Source of the DNA: Mycolicibacterium bacteremicum
Lineage (GTDB): Bacteria; Actinomycetota; Actinomycetes; Mycobacteriales; Mycobacteriaceae
Direction: 5' to 3'
Assembly: GCF_002086115.1 (NCBI RefSeq)
Contig: NZ_MVHJ01000002.1
Coordinates: forward strand, 304,747 to 368,746
DNA length: 64,000 nucleotides
A program made the position numbers and the translations under genes. Shown here piece after piece: positions 1 to 9,649 of this stretch. Each line of letters begins with the position of its first letter. Positions within the stretch are counted from its first letter, which is position 1. Below the pieces are notes generated by a model that saw only the letters and a list, made by a program, of their open reading frames with translations, made no database searches and was not told the DNA's origin.

Positions 1-285
1 GGGGTGCCGCCGGACGGGACCGCCCTGTTCCGGCATGCGCTCGCCGAGTTGGGCATCGGCCCGCGGGACGCGCTGGCCGTGGTCGGCTCGGTTCGCGGTC
101 TGCGTGCGGCCGACACCGCCGGGCTGGCCACCGTCCTCATCGACGCCGATGCCGAACACTCCGGGCCGCACGCGGCGGTCGCGGTGCGCGCCGACTACGC
201 CGGCGCCGCGGGCGCACTGCGGTTGTCGCAGTGCCGGCGGCTGCACACCCAGTGGTGGGACGCGCACACCCCGGCGGCGGCCTGA
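1..285 (+). CDS. C-terminal part of a HAD-like hydrolase (5' truncated by window edge)
   Basis: The open frame runs in from the left edge and stops at TGA 283-285, so only about 94 C-terminal residues are seen. The stretch reading VVGSVRGLRAADTAGLATVLID resembles the late HAD-superfamily segment in which a substrate-releasing glycine/aspartate turn is followed by 'agm.tv.v'. The catalytic DxD motif would lie upstream and is not visible. The family call therefore rests on the C-terminal fold only, and the substrate cannot be guessed. The GTG at 4 is probably internal rather than a true start. Confidence 0.45.
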   Translation, partial: GVPPDGTALFRHALAELGIGPRDALAVVGSVRGLRAADTAGLATVLIDADAEHSGPHAAVAVRADYAGAAGALRLSQCRRLHTQWWDAHTPAAA

Positions 286-322
286 GACCGGCCGCGCCGA
301 TCCGGCAGACCTGCACCGGTCG

Positions 323-799
323 TCACAGCGCCACCCAGATGCCGAAGAACCAGAAGCCCCATTGACCGAAGTCGGCGTCGAATACCGGGGTGACGGTCTG
401 GCCCCAGTACTCGAAGGGCGGCGGGGGCGGTGCCCATGGTGGCGGTGGCGGCCCGAATCCCCACGGCCGCGGCGGTGGAGGAGGTGGCCCGAAGCCCCAG
501 GGCGCGGGACCGTCGCCCCACGGCGGCCGCTGCCCGTGCCAGTGCGGGTCGCCGGGCGGGGGCCCGCCATCGGGACCGCCGGGGCCGCGCCACTGTCCGG
601 GCGGTGGCCCGCCCGGACCCTGCCGAGGTGCGGGCGGGCCGGAGCTTCCCGGCGGTGGTGCCGGCGGACCGCAATGCGCCGCGGGCGGACCGCAATTCGG
701 TCCCGGCGCGGCATCGGCCACGCCGGAGCCGGCGCCGATGGCCGTCAGGCCGATGGCTCCGGCGACGCCGACCGCGGTGAGGAGTTTTGTCACACTCAT
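323..799 (-). CDS. Secreted proline/glycine-rich protein
   Basis: 158 residues. Residues 1-30 form a typical Sec signal peptide (Lys5, hydrophobic 6-23, cleavage suggested after ADA at 28-30). The mature chain is almost entirely Pro/Gly/Trp repeats such as GPPPPP and PWGFGPPPPP, with two CGPP motifs just after the cleavage site, and ends in an aromatic tail rich in W and F (about residues 130-158). It resembles the small exported proline-rich proteins of mycobacteria, which have no assigned biochemical role. A GGGAG ribosome site lies about 6-8 nt before the ATG at 799. The function is unknown; surface or cell-wall location is inferred from the signal peptide. Confidence 0.8.
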   Translation of the reverse strand: MSVTKLLTAVGVAGAIGLTAIGAGSGVADAAPGPNCGPPAAHCGPPAPPPGSSGPPAPRQGPGGPPPGQWRGPGGPDGGPPPGDPHWHGQRPPWGDGPAPWGFGPPPPPPRPWGFGPPPPPWAPPPPPFEYWGQTVTPVFDADFGQWGFWFFGIWVAL

Positions 800-938
800 C
801 TCGAACTCCCAAGGGGATCAGGTTTTCCCGACCTGGAGTCCACGGTCACCCTCGAACCTGCGAACAGGCTGTGGTGATCCGCCGAGATTGGTGTTCGCCG
901 ACGCCGATCAGGCCGCCGGCGTTCTGCGGGTGACCGCG

Positions 939-1826
939 CTAACCCTGGCGCAGCGCCTCGATGACGGCGCTGAAGTCCAGCCCGCTGTGCTCGGCGTTGA
1001 AGTCGGCGTAGATCTGTGCGGCGTGCGTGCCCAGCGGGGCATTCGAACCGGTGGATTCGACCGCCGCCATGGCCAGACCGAGGTCCTTGTTCATCAGGGC
1101 AGTCGCAAAGCCGGGCTTGAAGTCGTTGTTGGCCGGCGAGGTCGGAACAGGGCCGGGCACCGGGCAATTGGTGCTCACGGCCCAGCAGTTGCCCGTCGCC
1201 CCGGTGATCACGTCGAACAACTTCTGCTTGTCCAGTCCCAGCTTCTCGGCGAGCACGAAGGCCTCGCCGACGGCGATCTGCTGCACCGCCAGGACCATGT
1301 TGTTGCATACCTTGGCGGCCTGGCCCGCGCCTGCGCCGCCGCAGTGGATGACCTTGCCCGCCATCGGATCCAGCACCGCCGTGGCCCTGGTGAAGGCGTC
1401 ATCCTCGCCGCCGACCATGAAGGCCAGCGTGCCCGCCGCGGCACCCTTGATGCCACCGGAGACCGGCGCGTCGAGCTGGGCGAAGCCGGCGTCGAGGGCC
1501 TGTCGATGGATCTCGCGGGCGTCGTCGACGGAGATGGTGGAGGTGTCGATGAACAGCGCACCGGCCTTGGCCGCCGGCAGCACCTCGGCGTAGACGGCCT
1601 TGACGATGGCGCCGTTGGGCAGCGAGGTGATCACGACATCGGCCTCGGCGACCGCTGCCGCGCCGGTGTCGAACGTCGTGATGCCCTTGTCGGCAGCGGC
1701 ATCCCGCAGGTCGGCGACCGGGTCGAAACCGTGCACGGTGAATCCACCGGACACCAGGTTGGCCGCCATCGGTCCGCCCATGTTGCCCAGCCCGAGAAAA
1801 GCGACGGTGGTTGTCTCATTGCTCAT
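939..1826 (-). CDS. mmsB: 3-hydroxyisobutyrate dehydrogenase
   Basis: 295 residues. It oxidises 3-hydroxyisobutyrate to methylmalonate semialdehyde with NAD(P) in valine degradation. The N-terminal Rossmann motif VAFLGLGNMGGPMA (about residues 8-21) and the beta-hydroxyacid dehydrogenase catalytic stretch GAGAGQAAKVCNNM, with its lysine, are both present, as is the substrate-binding DAPVSGG segment. The ATG at 1824-1826 was chosen because the nucleotide-binding fold starts directly after it; the frame is open further upstream only because of high GC. It is the last gene of mmsA-acyl-CoA dehydrogenase-mmsB, 17 nt after the previous stop. Confidence 0.95.
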   Translation of the reverse strand: MSNETTTVAFLGLGNMGGPMAANLVSGGFTVHGFDPVADLRDAAADKGITTFDTGAAAVAEADVVITSLPNGAIVKAVYAEVLPAAKAGALFIDTSTISVDDAREIHRQALDAGFAQLDAPVSGGIKGAAAGTLAFMVGGEDDAFTRATAVLDPMAGKVIHCGGAGAGQAAKVCNNMVLAVQQIAVGEAFVLAEKLGLDKQKLFDVITGATGNCWAVSTNCPVPGPVPTSPANNDFKPGFATALMNKDLGLAMAAVESTGSNAPLGTHAAQIYADFNAEHSGLDFSAVIEALRQG

Positions 1827-1843
1827 TCGGCCCTCGACCTTCC

Positions 1844-3022
1844 TTATCCGGCGGCCCGGGCCCGGGCGGCTTCCGCCCGGCCGATGACCACCCGCATGAT
1901 TTCGTTGGTGCCCTCCAGGATTCGGTGCACCCGCAGATCCCGCACGATCTTCTCCAGGCCGTACTCCTTGAGGTAGCCGTAACCGCCGTGCAGTTGCAGG
2001 GCGGCGTCGGCGACCTCGAAGCACGAGTCGGTGACGTAACGCTTGGCCATCGCGCACAGTTCGACCTTGTCGGCGGCGCCGGAATCCAGCGCGGATGCCG
2101 CGCGCCACAGCATGATCCGTGAGGTTTCCAGCGCGGTGGCCATGTCGGCGAGGGTGAACCGGATGGTGGGTTCGTCGATCAGCGCGCCGCCGAAGGCCTG
2201 CCGGTCCCGGACGTAGCCGGCCGCCTTCTGATGGGCGGTGCGGGCACCGCCGAGTGAGCAGGCGGCGATGTTGATGCGCCCGCCGTTGAGGCCGTTCATG
2301 GCGATGCCGAAACCGGTGCCCTCACCCTCGGGTCCACCGAGCAGCGCATCGGCGGGCACGCGCACCTGCTCCAGGATGACCTGCGCCGTCGGCTGGGTGT
2401 TCCAGCCCATCTTGGCCTCGTTGGCGCCGAAACTGAGCCCAGGTGTGTCTTTCTCGACCAGGAACGCCGAGATTCCCTTCGGTCCGTCCGCGCCGGTCCG
2501 GGCCATCACCAGATAGACGTCGGAGACCCCGGCGCCGGAGATGAACTGTTTGACACCGTCGAGCACCCAGCCTGCGTCTGATCCTGAGCCGTCGCGAACC
2601 GCCTTGGTGCGCAACGCCGATGCGTCCGAACCGGCGCCCGGTTCGGTCAGGCAGTAGCTGGCGATGGTCTCCATGGTGGCCAGCCTGGGCACCCAGGTCT
2701 TGCGTTGCTCGAGATTGCCGTAGGTGTCGACCATCCAGGCGCACATGTTGTGGATCGAGATGAACGAGGCCAGCGCCGGGTCGGCGGCGGACAGTTCCTC
2801 GAAGATGCGCACGGCGTCGATGCGGCGCAGGCCGCTGCCGCCGACATCCTCACCGCAGTAGATGGCCGCCATGCCCAGTTCGGCCGCCTCGCGCAGCACA
2901 TCGGTGGGGAAGTGCTTGGTTTCGTCCCACTCCAAGGCACGTGGCGCAAGGCGTTTGGTGGCGAACGCGGACGCCGTCTCGGCGATCACGCGTTCGTCGT
3001 CGTCCAGTTCGAACATCGACAT
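1844..3022 (-). CDS. Acyl-CoA dehydrogenase, probably isobutyryl-CoA dehydrogenase
   Basis: 392 residues, FAD-dependent. The three acyl-CoA dehydrogenase domains are complete: N-terminal helical (1-115), the beta domain with YCLTEPGAGSDAS and SGAGVSDVYLVMAR, and the C-terminal helical domain ending RVHRILEGTNEIMRVVIGRA, where the E of ILEGT is the expected catalytic base. It sits between mmsA and mmsB, which argues for isobutyryl-CoA (valine) as substrate; it corresponds to the fadE9 position in M. tuberculosis. The start ATG at 3020-3022 (MSMFELDDDER) lies 8 nt after the mmsA stop. The substrate is inferred from context, not from residues. Confidence 0.92.
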   Translation of the reverse strand: MSMFELDDDERVIAETASAFATKRLAPRALEWDETKHFPTDVLREAAELGMAAIYCGEDVGGSGLRRIDAVRIFEELSAADPALASFISIHNMCAWMVDTYGNLEQRKTWVPRLATMETIASYCLTEPGAGSDASALRTKAVRDGSGSDAGWVLDGVKQFISGAGVSDVYLVMARTGADGPKGISAFLVEKDTPGLSFGANEAKMGWNTQPTAQVILEQVRVPADALLGGPEGEGTGFGIAMNGLNGGRINIAACSLGGARTAHQKAAGYVRDRQAFGGALIDEPTIRFTLADMATALETSRIMLWRAASALDSGAADKVELCAMAKRYVTDSCFEVADAALQLHGGYGYLKEYGLEKIVRDLRVHRILEGTNEIMRVVIGRAEAARARAAG

Positions 3023-3030
3023 CGTCGGCG

Positions 3031-4551
3031 CTACTGCATCGTGGGGATGACGAACTCGGCGCCATCCTTGATGCCCGACGGCCAGCGTTCGGTGACGGTC
3101 TTGACCTTGGTGTAGAACTGGATCGAGGCCGGTCCGTGCTGATTGAGATCGCCGAAGCCGGAGCGCTTCCAGCCGCCGAAGGTGTGGTAGGCCACCGGAA
3201 CCGGGATCGGCACGTTGACGCCGACCATGCCGACCTGTACCCGGGACACGAAGTCGCGGGCGGCATCGCCGTCGCGGGTGAAGATCGCGACCCCGTTGCC
3301 GTACTCGTGTTCGGTCGGCAGCCGTAGTGCCTCTTCGTAGTCCTCGGCGCGCACGATGCACAGCACCGGACCGAAGATCTCGTCGGTGTAGATCGACATG
3401 TCGGTGGTGACGTGGTCGAACAGGGTCGGGCCGATGAAGTAGCCCTTCGACAGATCCTGATCACCGAAACTCAGCTCGTCGGTGGCGCGCTCGCGGCCGT
3501 CGACCACCAGGTCGGCGCCGGCCTCGACGCCCTGGCCGATGTAGTCGCGCACCCGCTCCAGCGCGGCGCCGGTGACCAGCGGCCCGTAGTCGGCCTTGGG
3601 ATCCAGGCTGTGCCCGACCCGCAACTGGTTGACGCGCTCGACCAGCCTGTTGCGCAACCGATTTGCGGTCTCCTCGCCGACCGGGACGGCGACGCTGATG
3701 GCCATGCAGCGCTCACCGGCGCTGCCGTAGCCCGCCCCGATCAGGGCGTCGACGGCCTGATCGAGGTCGGCGTCGGGCATCACGATCATGTGGTTCTTGG
3801 CGCCGCCGAAGCACTGGCTGCGCTTACCGTTGGCGGCGGCGGTGGAGTAGATGTACTGCGCGATGTCCGAGGAGCCGACGAAGCCGACGGCCTGGATGTC
3901 GGGATGGGTCAGGATGGCGTCGACGGCCTCCTTGTCGCCGTGGACGACCTGGAAGACACCGGCGGGTAGGCCGGCTTCGAGGAACAGTTCGGCAAGGCGC
4001 ACCGGCACCGACGGATCGCGCTCGGAGGGCTTCAGGATGAAGGCGTTGCCGCAGGCCAGTGCCGGGCCGGCCTTCCACAGCGGGATCATGGCCGGGAAGT
4101 TGAACGGGGTGATGCCGGCGACGACGCCGAGCGGCTGGCGGATCGAGTAGACGTCGATGCCGCCGCCGGCGCCCTCGGTGAACTCGCCCTTGAGCAGGTG
4201 GGGGATACCGATCGCGAACTCGATGACCTCGACGCCGCGCTGGATGTCGCCGCGCGAGTCGGCGACGGTCTTGCCGTGTTCCAGACTGAGCAGTTCGGCC
4301 AGTTCGTCGACGTTCTGGTTGACCAGGTCGATGAACTTCATCATCACGCGCGCGCGGCGCTGCGGATTCCAGGCGGCCCACTCCCGTTGGGCCTGCACGG
4401 CGGAGGCGACGGCGGTGTCCACGTCGGCCTTGCTCGCCAGTAGGACCTGGGCCTGCACCTCACCGGTGCTGGGGTTGAGGACATCGGCGGTGCGGGTCGA
4501 GGCGAGGTTGCTGCGCTTGCCGTCGATGAAGTGCTGAATCTGTGTGGTCAT
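3031..4551 (-). CDS. mmsA: Methylmalonate-semialdehyde dehydrogenase (CoA-acylating)
   Basis: 506 residues. It converts methylmalonate semialdehyde to propionyl-CoA using NAD and CoA, the last step of valine degradation. The aldehyde dehydrogenase landmarks are present: GITPFNFPAMIPLWK, FVGSSDIAQYIY, and the catalytic cysteine in GSAGERCMAISVAV, a motif typical of the MmsA branch. It starts at ATG 4549-4551 and is the first gene of the mms operon. The 84-nt gap upstream holds an 18-nt near-perfect palindrome (4584-4601) that is a good candidate for an operator. Confidence 0.95.
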   Translation of the reverse strand: MTTQIQHFIDGKRSNLASTRTADVLNPSTGEVQAQVLLASKADVDTAVASAVQAQREWAAWNPQRRARVMMKFIDLVNQNVDELAELLSLEHGKTVADSRGDIQRGVEVIEFAIGIPHLLKGEFTEGAGGGIDVYSIRQPLGVVAGITPFNFPAMIPLWKAGPALACGNAFILKPSERDPSVPVRLAELFLEAGLPAGVFQVVHGDKEAVDAILTHPDIQAVGFVGSSDIAQYIYSTAAANGKRSQCFGGAKNHMIVMPDADLDQAVDALIGAGYGSAGERCMAISVAVPVGEETANRLRNRLVERVNQLRVGHSLDPKADYGPLVTGAALERVRDYIGQGVEAGADLVVDGRERATDELSFGDQDLSKGYFIGPTLFDHVTTDMSIYTDEIFGPVLCIVRAEDYEEALRLPTEHEYGNGVAIFTRDGDAARDFVSRVQVGMVGVNVPIPVPVAYHTFGGWKRSGFGDLNQHGPASIQFYTKVKTVTERWPSGIKDGAEFVIPTMQ

Positions 4552-4583
4552 GACATCCGTCCAGTGTGCGGTGTGATCCGAGA

Positions 4584-4601
4584 TACTTGGATATCCTAGT
4601 A
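4584..4601. promoter_or_regulatory. Palindromic operator candidate upstream of mmsA
   Basis: The 18-mer TACTTGGATATCCTAGTA is a palindrome with an 8-nt perfect core (GGATATCC), one mismatched position on each side, and matched TACT/AGTA ends. It lies 32 nt upstream of the mmsA ATG, between rmlC and the mms operon, in a stretch that is AT-rich compared with its surroundings. That position fits a repressor site over the mms promoter. No regulator gene for it is evident nearby. Confidence 0.5.
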
Positions 4602-4635
4602 ATGGGTCGGGTCGGACGCAAGGGGCGGGGGCGGT

Positions 4636-6239
<1,604 letters not shown>

Positions 6240-6263
6240 CTAGTCGCCGTCTCCACGTGGCCC

Positions 6264-6324
6264 GCGAGTGTGCGAGTTGTCTGTTCCGAGCCCGGCGTGT
6301 CGAGGTGCAGACGCGCACGCTCGC
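6264..6324. repeat. Imperfect inverted repeat between rmlB and the oxidoreductase gene
   Basis: Left arm GCGAGTGTGCGAGTTGTCTG (6264-6283) and right arm CAGACGCGCACGCTCGC (6308-6324) are inverted, with a 24-nt loop and a few mismatches. The 'GCGAGCGTGCG...GTCTG' type of hairpin is, from memory, a recurrent intergenic element in mycobacterial genomes. It could act as a terminator of the upstream minus-strand gene, but it has no T tract. Confidence 0.5.
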
Positions 6325-6333
6325 CGGAAGGGT

Positions 6334-7191
6334 TCAGTTCTGGTTTTGCAGGCCGAGCGGGCCGGCCAGCTCGGTGAGCGTGGGCACCAGCTTGTCCCAG
6401 CCACCGAGGACCTGGATGGCCACGTGATCGGCCCCGGCGTCCAGATGCTGGTGCAGCCGCGCCGCGACGGCATCGGCCGTCCCGTGTGCCACCACCGCGT
6501 CGATCAACCGGTCGCTACCCGGCTTGGCGATATCGTCCTCGGTGAAGCCGAGCCTGCGCCAGTTGTTCAGGTAATTGCTGAGATCGAGATAGAAGCCGAC
6601 CGCCCCGCGGCCCACCTCGCGGGCCTCGTCGACGTCGGTGCTGAGCACGACCTTGTGCTCGGGAGCCAGGAACACCGTCTTCCCGATCAGGTTGTGGGCC
6701 TGACCGGTGTGCTGCGGAGTGGTCAGGTAGGGATGGGCGCCCGCACTGCGGGCCGCCGCCAGCTTGAGCACCTTCGGGCCGAGTGCGGCGACCACCCGCC
6801 GGCTGGTCGGTACGTGCGCCGCGTCCAGGGCGTCGAGGTATTCGACCAGGACGTCATAGGGTTTGCGGTACTCCTCGGTGTGTTCGGGATGGCCGATGCC
6901 CACACCGAGCAGGAAGCGGCCCGGATACGCCTTCTCCACCCGGTGATAGGACTCGGCGACCTCGCCGGCATCGGCCTGCCAGACGTTGATGATGCCGGTG
7001 GCGACCTGCAGGGTCTCGGTGGCCTCCAACAACGGCTCGACATAGTTGAGATCACCCTTGGGTGAGCCGCCGATCCACACTGCGCCGTAGCCGAGCTTCT
7101 CGATCTCGGCGGCCTGCTCGGGTGTGGGGGCCCCGAACGTCCAGACGCCGTAGCGGCCGAGATCGGGCTTGAGGGTCACGGCATCGGTCAT
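6334..7191 (-). CDS. Luciferase-like F420-dependent oxidoreductase
   Basis: 285 residues, a short luciferase-like monooxygenase (LLM) fold protein of the TIGR03620-like F420 group. Visible landmarks: GYGAVWIGGSP, LQVATGIINVW, AYPGRFLLGVGIGHPEHTEEYRKPYD and GADHVAIQVLG. In actinobacteria such proteins use coenzyme F420, but the substrate is not predictable. It is the downstream member of a tandem pair with the gene at 7213-8067 (21-nt gap). A single LLM gene occupies the corresponding place beside infA and rmlB in M. tuberculosis (Rv3463), which suggests a local duplication here. Confidence 0.85.
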   Translation of the reverse strand: MTDAVTLKPDLGRYGVWTFGAPTPEQAAEIEKLGYGAVWIGGSPKGDLNYVEPLLEATETLQVATGIINVWQADAGEVAESYHRVEKAYPGRFLLGVGIGHPEHTEEYRKPYDVLVEYLDALDAAHVPTSRRVVAALGPKVLKLAAARSAGAHPYLTTPQHTGQAHNLIGKTVFLAPEHKVVLSTDVDEAREVGRGAVGFYLDLSNYLNNWRRLGFTEDDIAKPGSDRLIDAVVAHGTADAVAARLHQHLDAGADHVAIQVLGGWDKLVPTLTELAGPLGLQNQN

Positions 7192-7212
7192 GGCGTATCC
7201 GTCCTTTTCGTA

Positions 7213-8067
7213 TCAGTTCAGACCCAGCGGGCCGGCCAACTCGGTGAGCGCGGGCAGCAGCCTGTCTGTACCCGTCAACACCTGAACCGGAACATGGTTG
7301 GCGCCGGCATCCAGGTGCTCGGTGAGCCGCGCCGCGATGGCCTCGGTGCTGCCGTAGGCGACAACGGCGTCGACCAGCGCGTCGCCACCGGGCTTGGCGA
7401 CATCGGCATCGGTGAAGCCGAGCCGTTTCCAGTTGTTCAGGTAGTTCGCCAGATTCAGATAGACCTCCAGCGCTGCCCGGCCTGTCGCGCGGGCCTTGTC
7501 GGCGTCGGTCGTCAGCACGACCTTGTGCTCGGGGGCCAGGAAGGCGTCGGGTCCGATCAGCTCGCGCGCCTGGGCGGTGTGTTCGGGGGTGGTGAGATAC
7601 GGGTGCGCACCGGCGCTGCGCCGGGCTGCGAGCTTGAGCACCTGCGGACCCAGCGCGGCGACGACCACGCGCTCGGCCGGTACACCGTGCCGGGCGAGCT
7701 CGTCGAGGTAGTCCTTGAGCGCGTCGTAGGGCTTCTTGTATTCGGTGTGCGCCTCCGGATGGCCGACGCCGATGCCGAGCAGGAACCGGCCCGGGAAGGC
7801 CTTCTCGATCCGGTGGAAGGACTCGGCGGTGGGTCCGGCCGCCGCGGTCCAGATGTTGACGATGCCGGTGGCGAGCTGCAGCTTCTCCGTCGCGCCCAGG
7901 ATCGGATCGATCCACTCCAGCTCGGCCGGGGGAGAGCCGCCGGCCCAGATGGCGCCGTAACCCAGCGCCTCGATGTCCTTGAGCTGCTGTGCCGGGAGCT
8001 GCTGCCACTGCGAGTAGTGGCCGAATACGCCGAAACGACCGAGATCCGGATGGGAAGTGTGAGCCAT
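7213..8067 (-). CDS. Luciferase-like F420-dependent oxidoreductase, paralogue of the downstream gene
   Basis: 284 residues with the same order of motifs as its neighbour: GYGAIWAGGSPP, LQLATGIVNIWTAA, AFPGRFLLGIGVGHPEAHTEYKKPYD and GANHVPVQVLTG. The two proteins look more than half identical throughout and end at the same C-terminal GPLGL motif. The N-terminus differs: GHYSQWQQLPAQQLKD here against TFGAPTPEQAAE there, which points to different substrate pockets or partners. Start ATG 8065-8067. The substrate is unknown. Confidence 0.85.
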   Translation of the reverse strand: MAHTSHPDLGRFGVFGHYSQWQQLPAQQLKDIEALGYGAIWAGGSPPAELEWIDPILGATEKLQLATGIVNIWTAAAGPTAESFHRIEKAFPGRFLLGIGVGHPEAHTEYKKPYDALKDYLDELARHGVPAERVVVAALGPQVLKLAARRSAGAHPYLTTPEHTAQARELIGPDAFLAPEHKVVLTTDADKARATGRAALEVYLNLANYLNNWKRLGFTDADVAKPGGDALVDAVVAYGSTEAIAARLTEHLDAGANHVPVQVLTGTDRLLPALTELAGPLGLN

Positions 8068-8140
8068 GACCGGGTCAACCTCCCGCCGCGAGCCGGCTAT
8101 TCCGATCGGCGCACCGTGAGCGCAACCGTGGGCGTGCGTT

Positions 8141-9634
8141 TTATTCGGTGCCCGCGGCCGAGAGCTCGCCGGGGGTCGGGATCACCGGCGCCGGTGCGAC
8201 CAGCGGCAGGCACACCGCGAACCGGGTGTCGCCGGGCTTGGACTGCACCGAGATGTTGCCGCCGTGCTTCTCCACCACGATGCGCCATGCCAGGTCCAGC
8301 CCGAGACCGGTGCCCTCGCCGAACGGTTTGGTGGTGAAGAACGGGGTGAAGATGCGGTCGATGACGTCCTCGGGGATCCCCGGACCGTCATCGCAGATCT
8401 CGACGCGGATCATCTCGTCGCTCTCCCGGCTGGTACGGATGGTCAGGGTGCCGGTGCCGCCCATCGCCTGGATCGCGTTGTCGATGATGTTGGTCCAGAC
8501 CTGGTTGAGATCGCCCGGGTAGCAGTGCAATTCCGGCAGCGTCTTGTCCAGGTCCTTGCAGATGGTCACCGGCCGGCCCTTCCCGGGCCCACCGATCTTG
8601 TCGCCGAACATCATGATCGTGCTGCGCAGCAGCTCGTGCACGTCGGCGTTGCCATAGGAGCCGCGGTCCATCTGCGAGTACTGCTTGGCCCCGGCCAGCA
8701 GCGCCGAGATGCGCTTGCTCGCCTCGGCGATCTCGTTCATCCGCAGCTCGTTGTCGATGGTGTACTTCAGCCACCCGATCGCGCCCTGCAGTGATGCGGT
8801 GGAATCCAGGTCGTCGACCAGGGCGGACACCCGTTCCAGCCAGTCGGTGTCCAACCCGGCCTCGACGAAGGTGGGTGCGTAGTCCCAGGCGCCGGCGATG
8901 CCGTGATCGTCGAGCCAGTCACCGAGTTCGTCCTCGCGATCGGATGCCTCCAGCGCGGTGAGCTCCAGATCCTTGTTCTTGGCCACCTGCTCGGCCACCT
9001 GGTCCTGGATGTTGACCAGCGCGCGCAGCGACTCGGGGCTGAACTTGGCCTCGGCGACCATGGCCAGCTTGTGCCGCATGTGCCCGACGCTCTCGCGCAG
9101 GTCGGCCACGGCGCGGGCGGTGGCGGCGGCGGGATTGTTGAGCTGATGGGTCAGACCGGCGGTGATGGTGCCCAGTGCCAGCAGCTTCTCCCGCTGGCCG
9201 ATGATCTGGCTCTGCCGGCGGCCGCCGACGAGCTGGCCCTCCATCAGATGCACGGCCATCGGGAACTGCGCGCGCATGAACTCGGCGAACGCCCGGGCCT
9301 CCAGCACGAACACCCGCGACTCGGCGACCAGCCGAACCGAGGCCTGATAAAGCTGCTCCTCACCGGGGATATAGGCCGACCAGGCGCCGAAGTACACGCC
9401 ACGCTGGGAGGTCCGGTTGGTCTGGATGTCGACCCCGCCGGAGCGCTTCGACATGATCAGCTCACCGTCGATCAGCACATAGAAGCAGGTCGCCGGGTCG
9501 CCCTCCTGGACGATGGGGCCCGCCGGGAACATCTCGATGGTCCCGGCCTCACACAGCGTGTCGAGCTGCTCGTCGGACAGATGCTCGAAGAGGAACAGGG
9601 TCCGCAGTTCGTCGCGCACACACGTCTCGCCCAT
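8141..9634 (-). CDS. Sensor histidine kinase with N-terminal cyclic-nucleotide-binding-type domain
   Basis: About 497 residues, no transmembrane segment, so soluble. Residues about 8-130 form a cNMP/CRP-type beta-roll (LFEHLSDEQLDTLCEAGTIEMFPAG, IVQEGDPATCFYVLIDGELIMSKR). The H-box is GTITAGLTHQLNNPAAAT with phospho-His at about 163, followed by a long helical linker. The HATPase domain has the N-box NIIDNAIQAM, DDGPGIP, FFTTK and GTGLGLDLA. It lies just downstream of the response-regulator fusion (15-nt gap), so the two are probably a cognate pair. The ATG at 9634 has an AGAGGGG site about 10 nt upstream; TTG 9643 would add three residues. The ligand is unknown. Confidence 0.92.
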   Translation of the reverse strand: MGETCVRDELRTLFLFEHLSDEQLDTLCEAGTIEMFPAGPIVQEGDPATCFYVLIDGELIMSKRSGGVDIQTNRTSQRGVYFGAWSAYIPGEEQLYQASVRLVAESRVFVLEARAFAEFMRAQFPMAVHLMEGQLVGGRRQSQIIGQREKLLALGTITAGLTHQLNNPAAATARAVADLRESVGHMRHKLAMVAEAKFSPESLRALVNIQDQVAEQVAKNKDLELTALEASDREDELGDWLDDHGIAGAWDYAPTFVEAGLDTDWLERVSALVDDLDSTASLQGAIGWLKYTIDNELRMNEIAEASKRISALLAGAKQYSQMDRGSYGNADVHELLRSTIMMFGDKIGGPGKGRPVTICKDLDKTLPELHCYPGDLNQVWTNIIDNAIQAMGGTGTLTIRTSRESDEMIRVEICDDGPGIPEDVIDRIFTPFFTTKPFGEGTGLGLDLAWRIVVEKHGGNISVQSKPGDTRFAVCLPLVAPAPVIPTPGELSAAGTE

Positions 9635-9649
9635 ATCTCTCAAGCCCCT

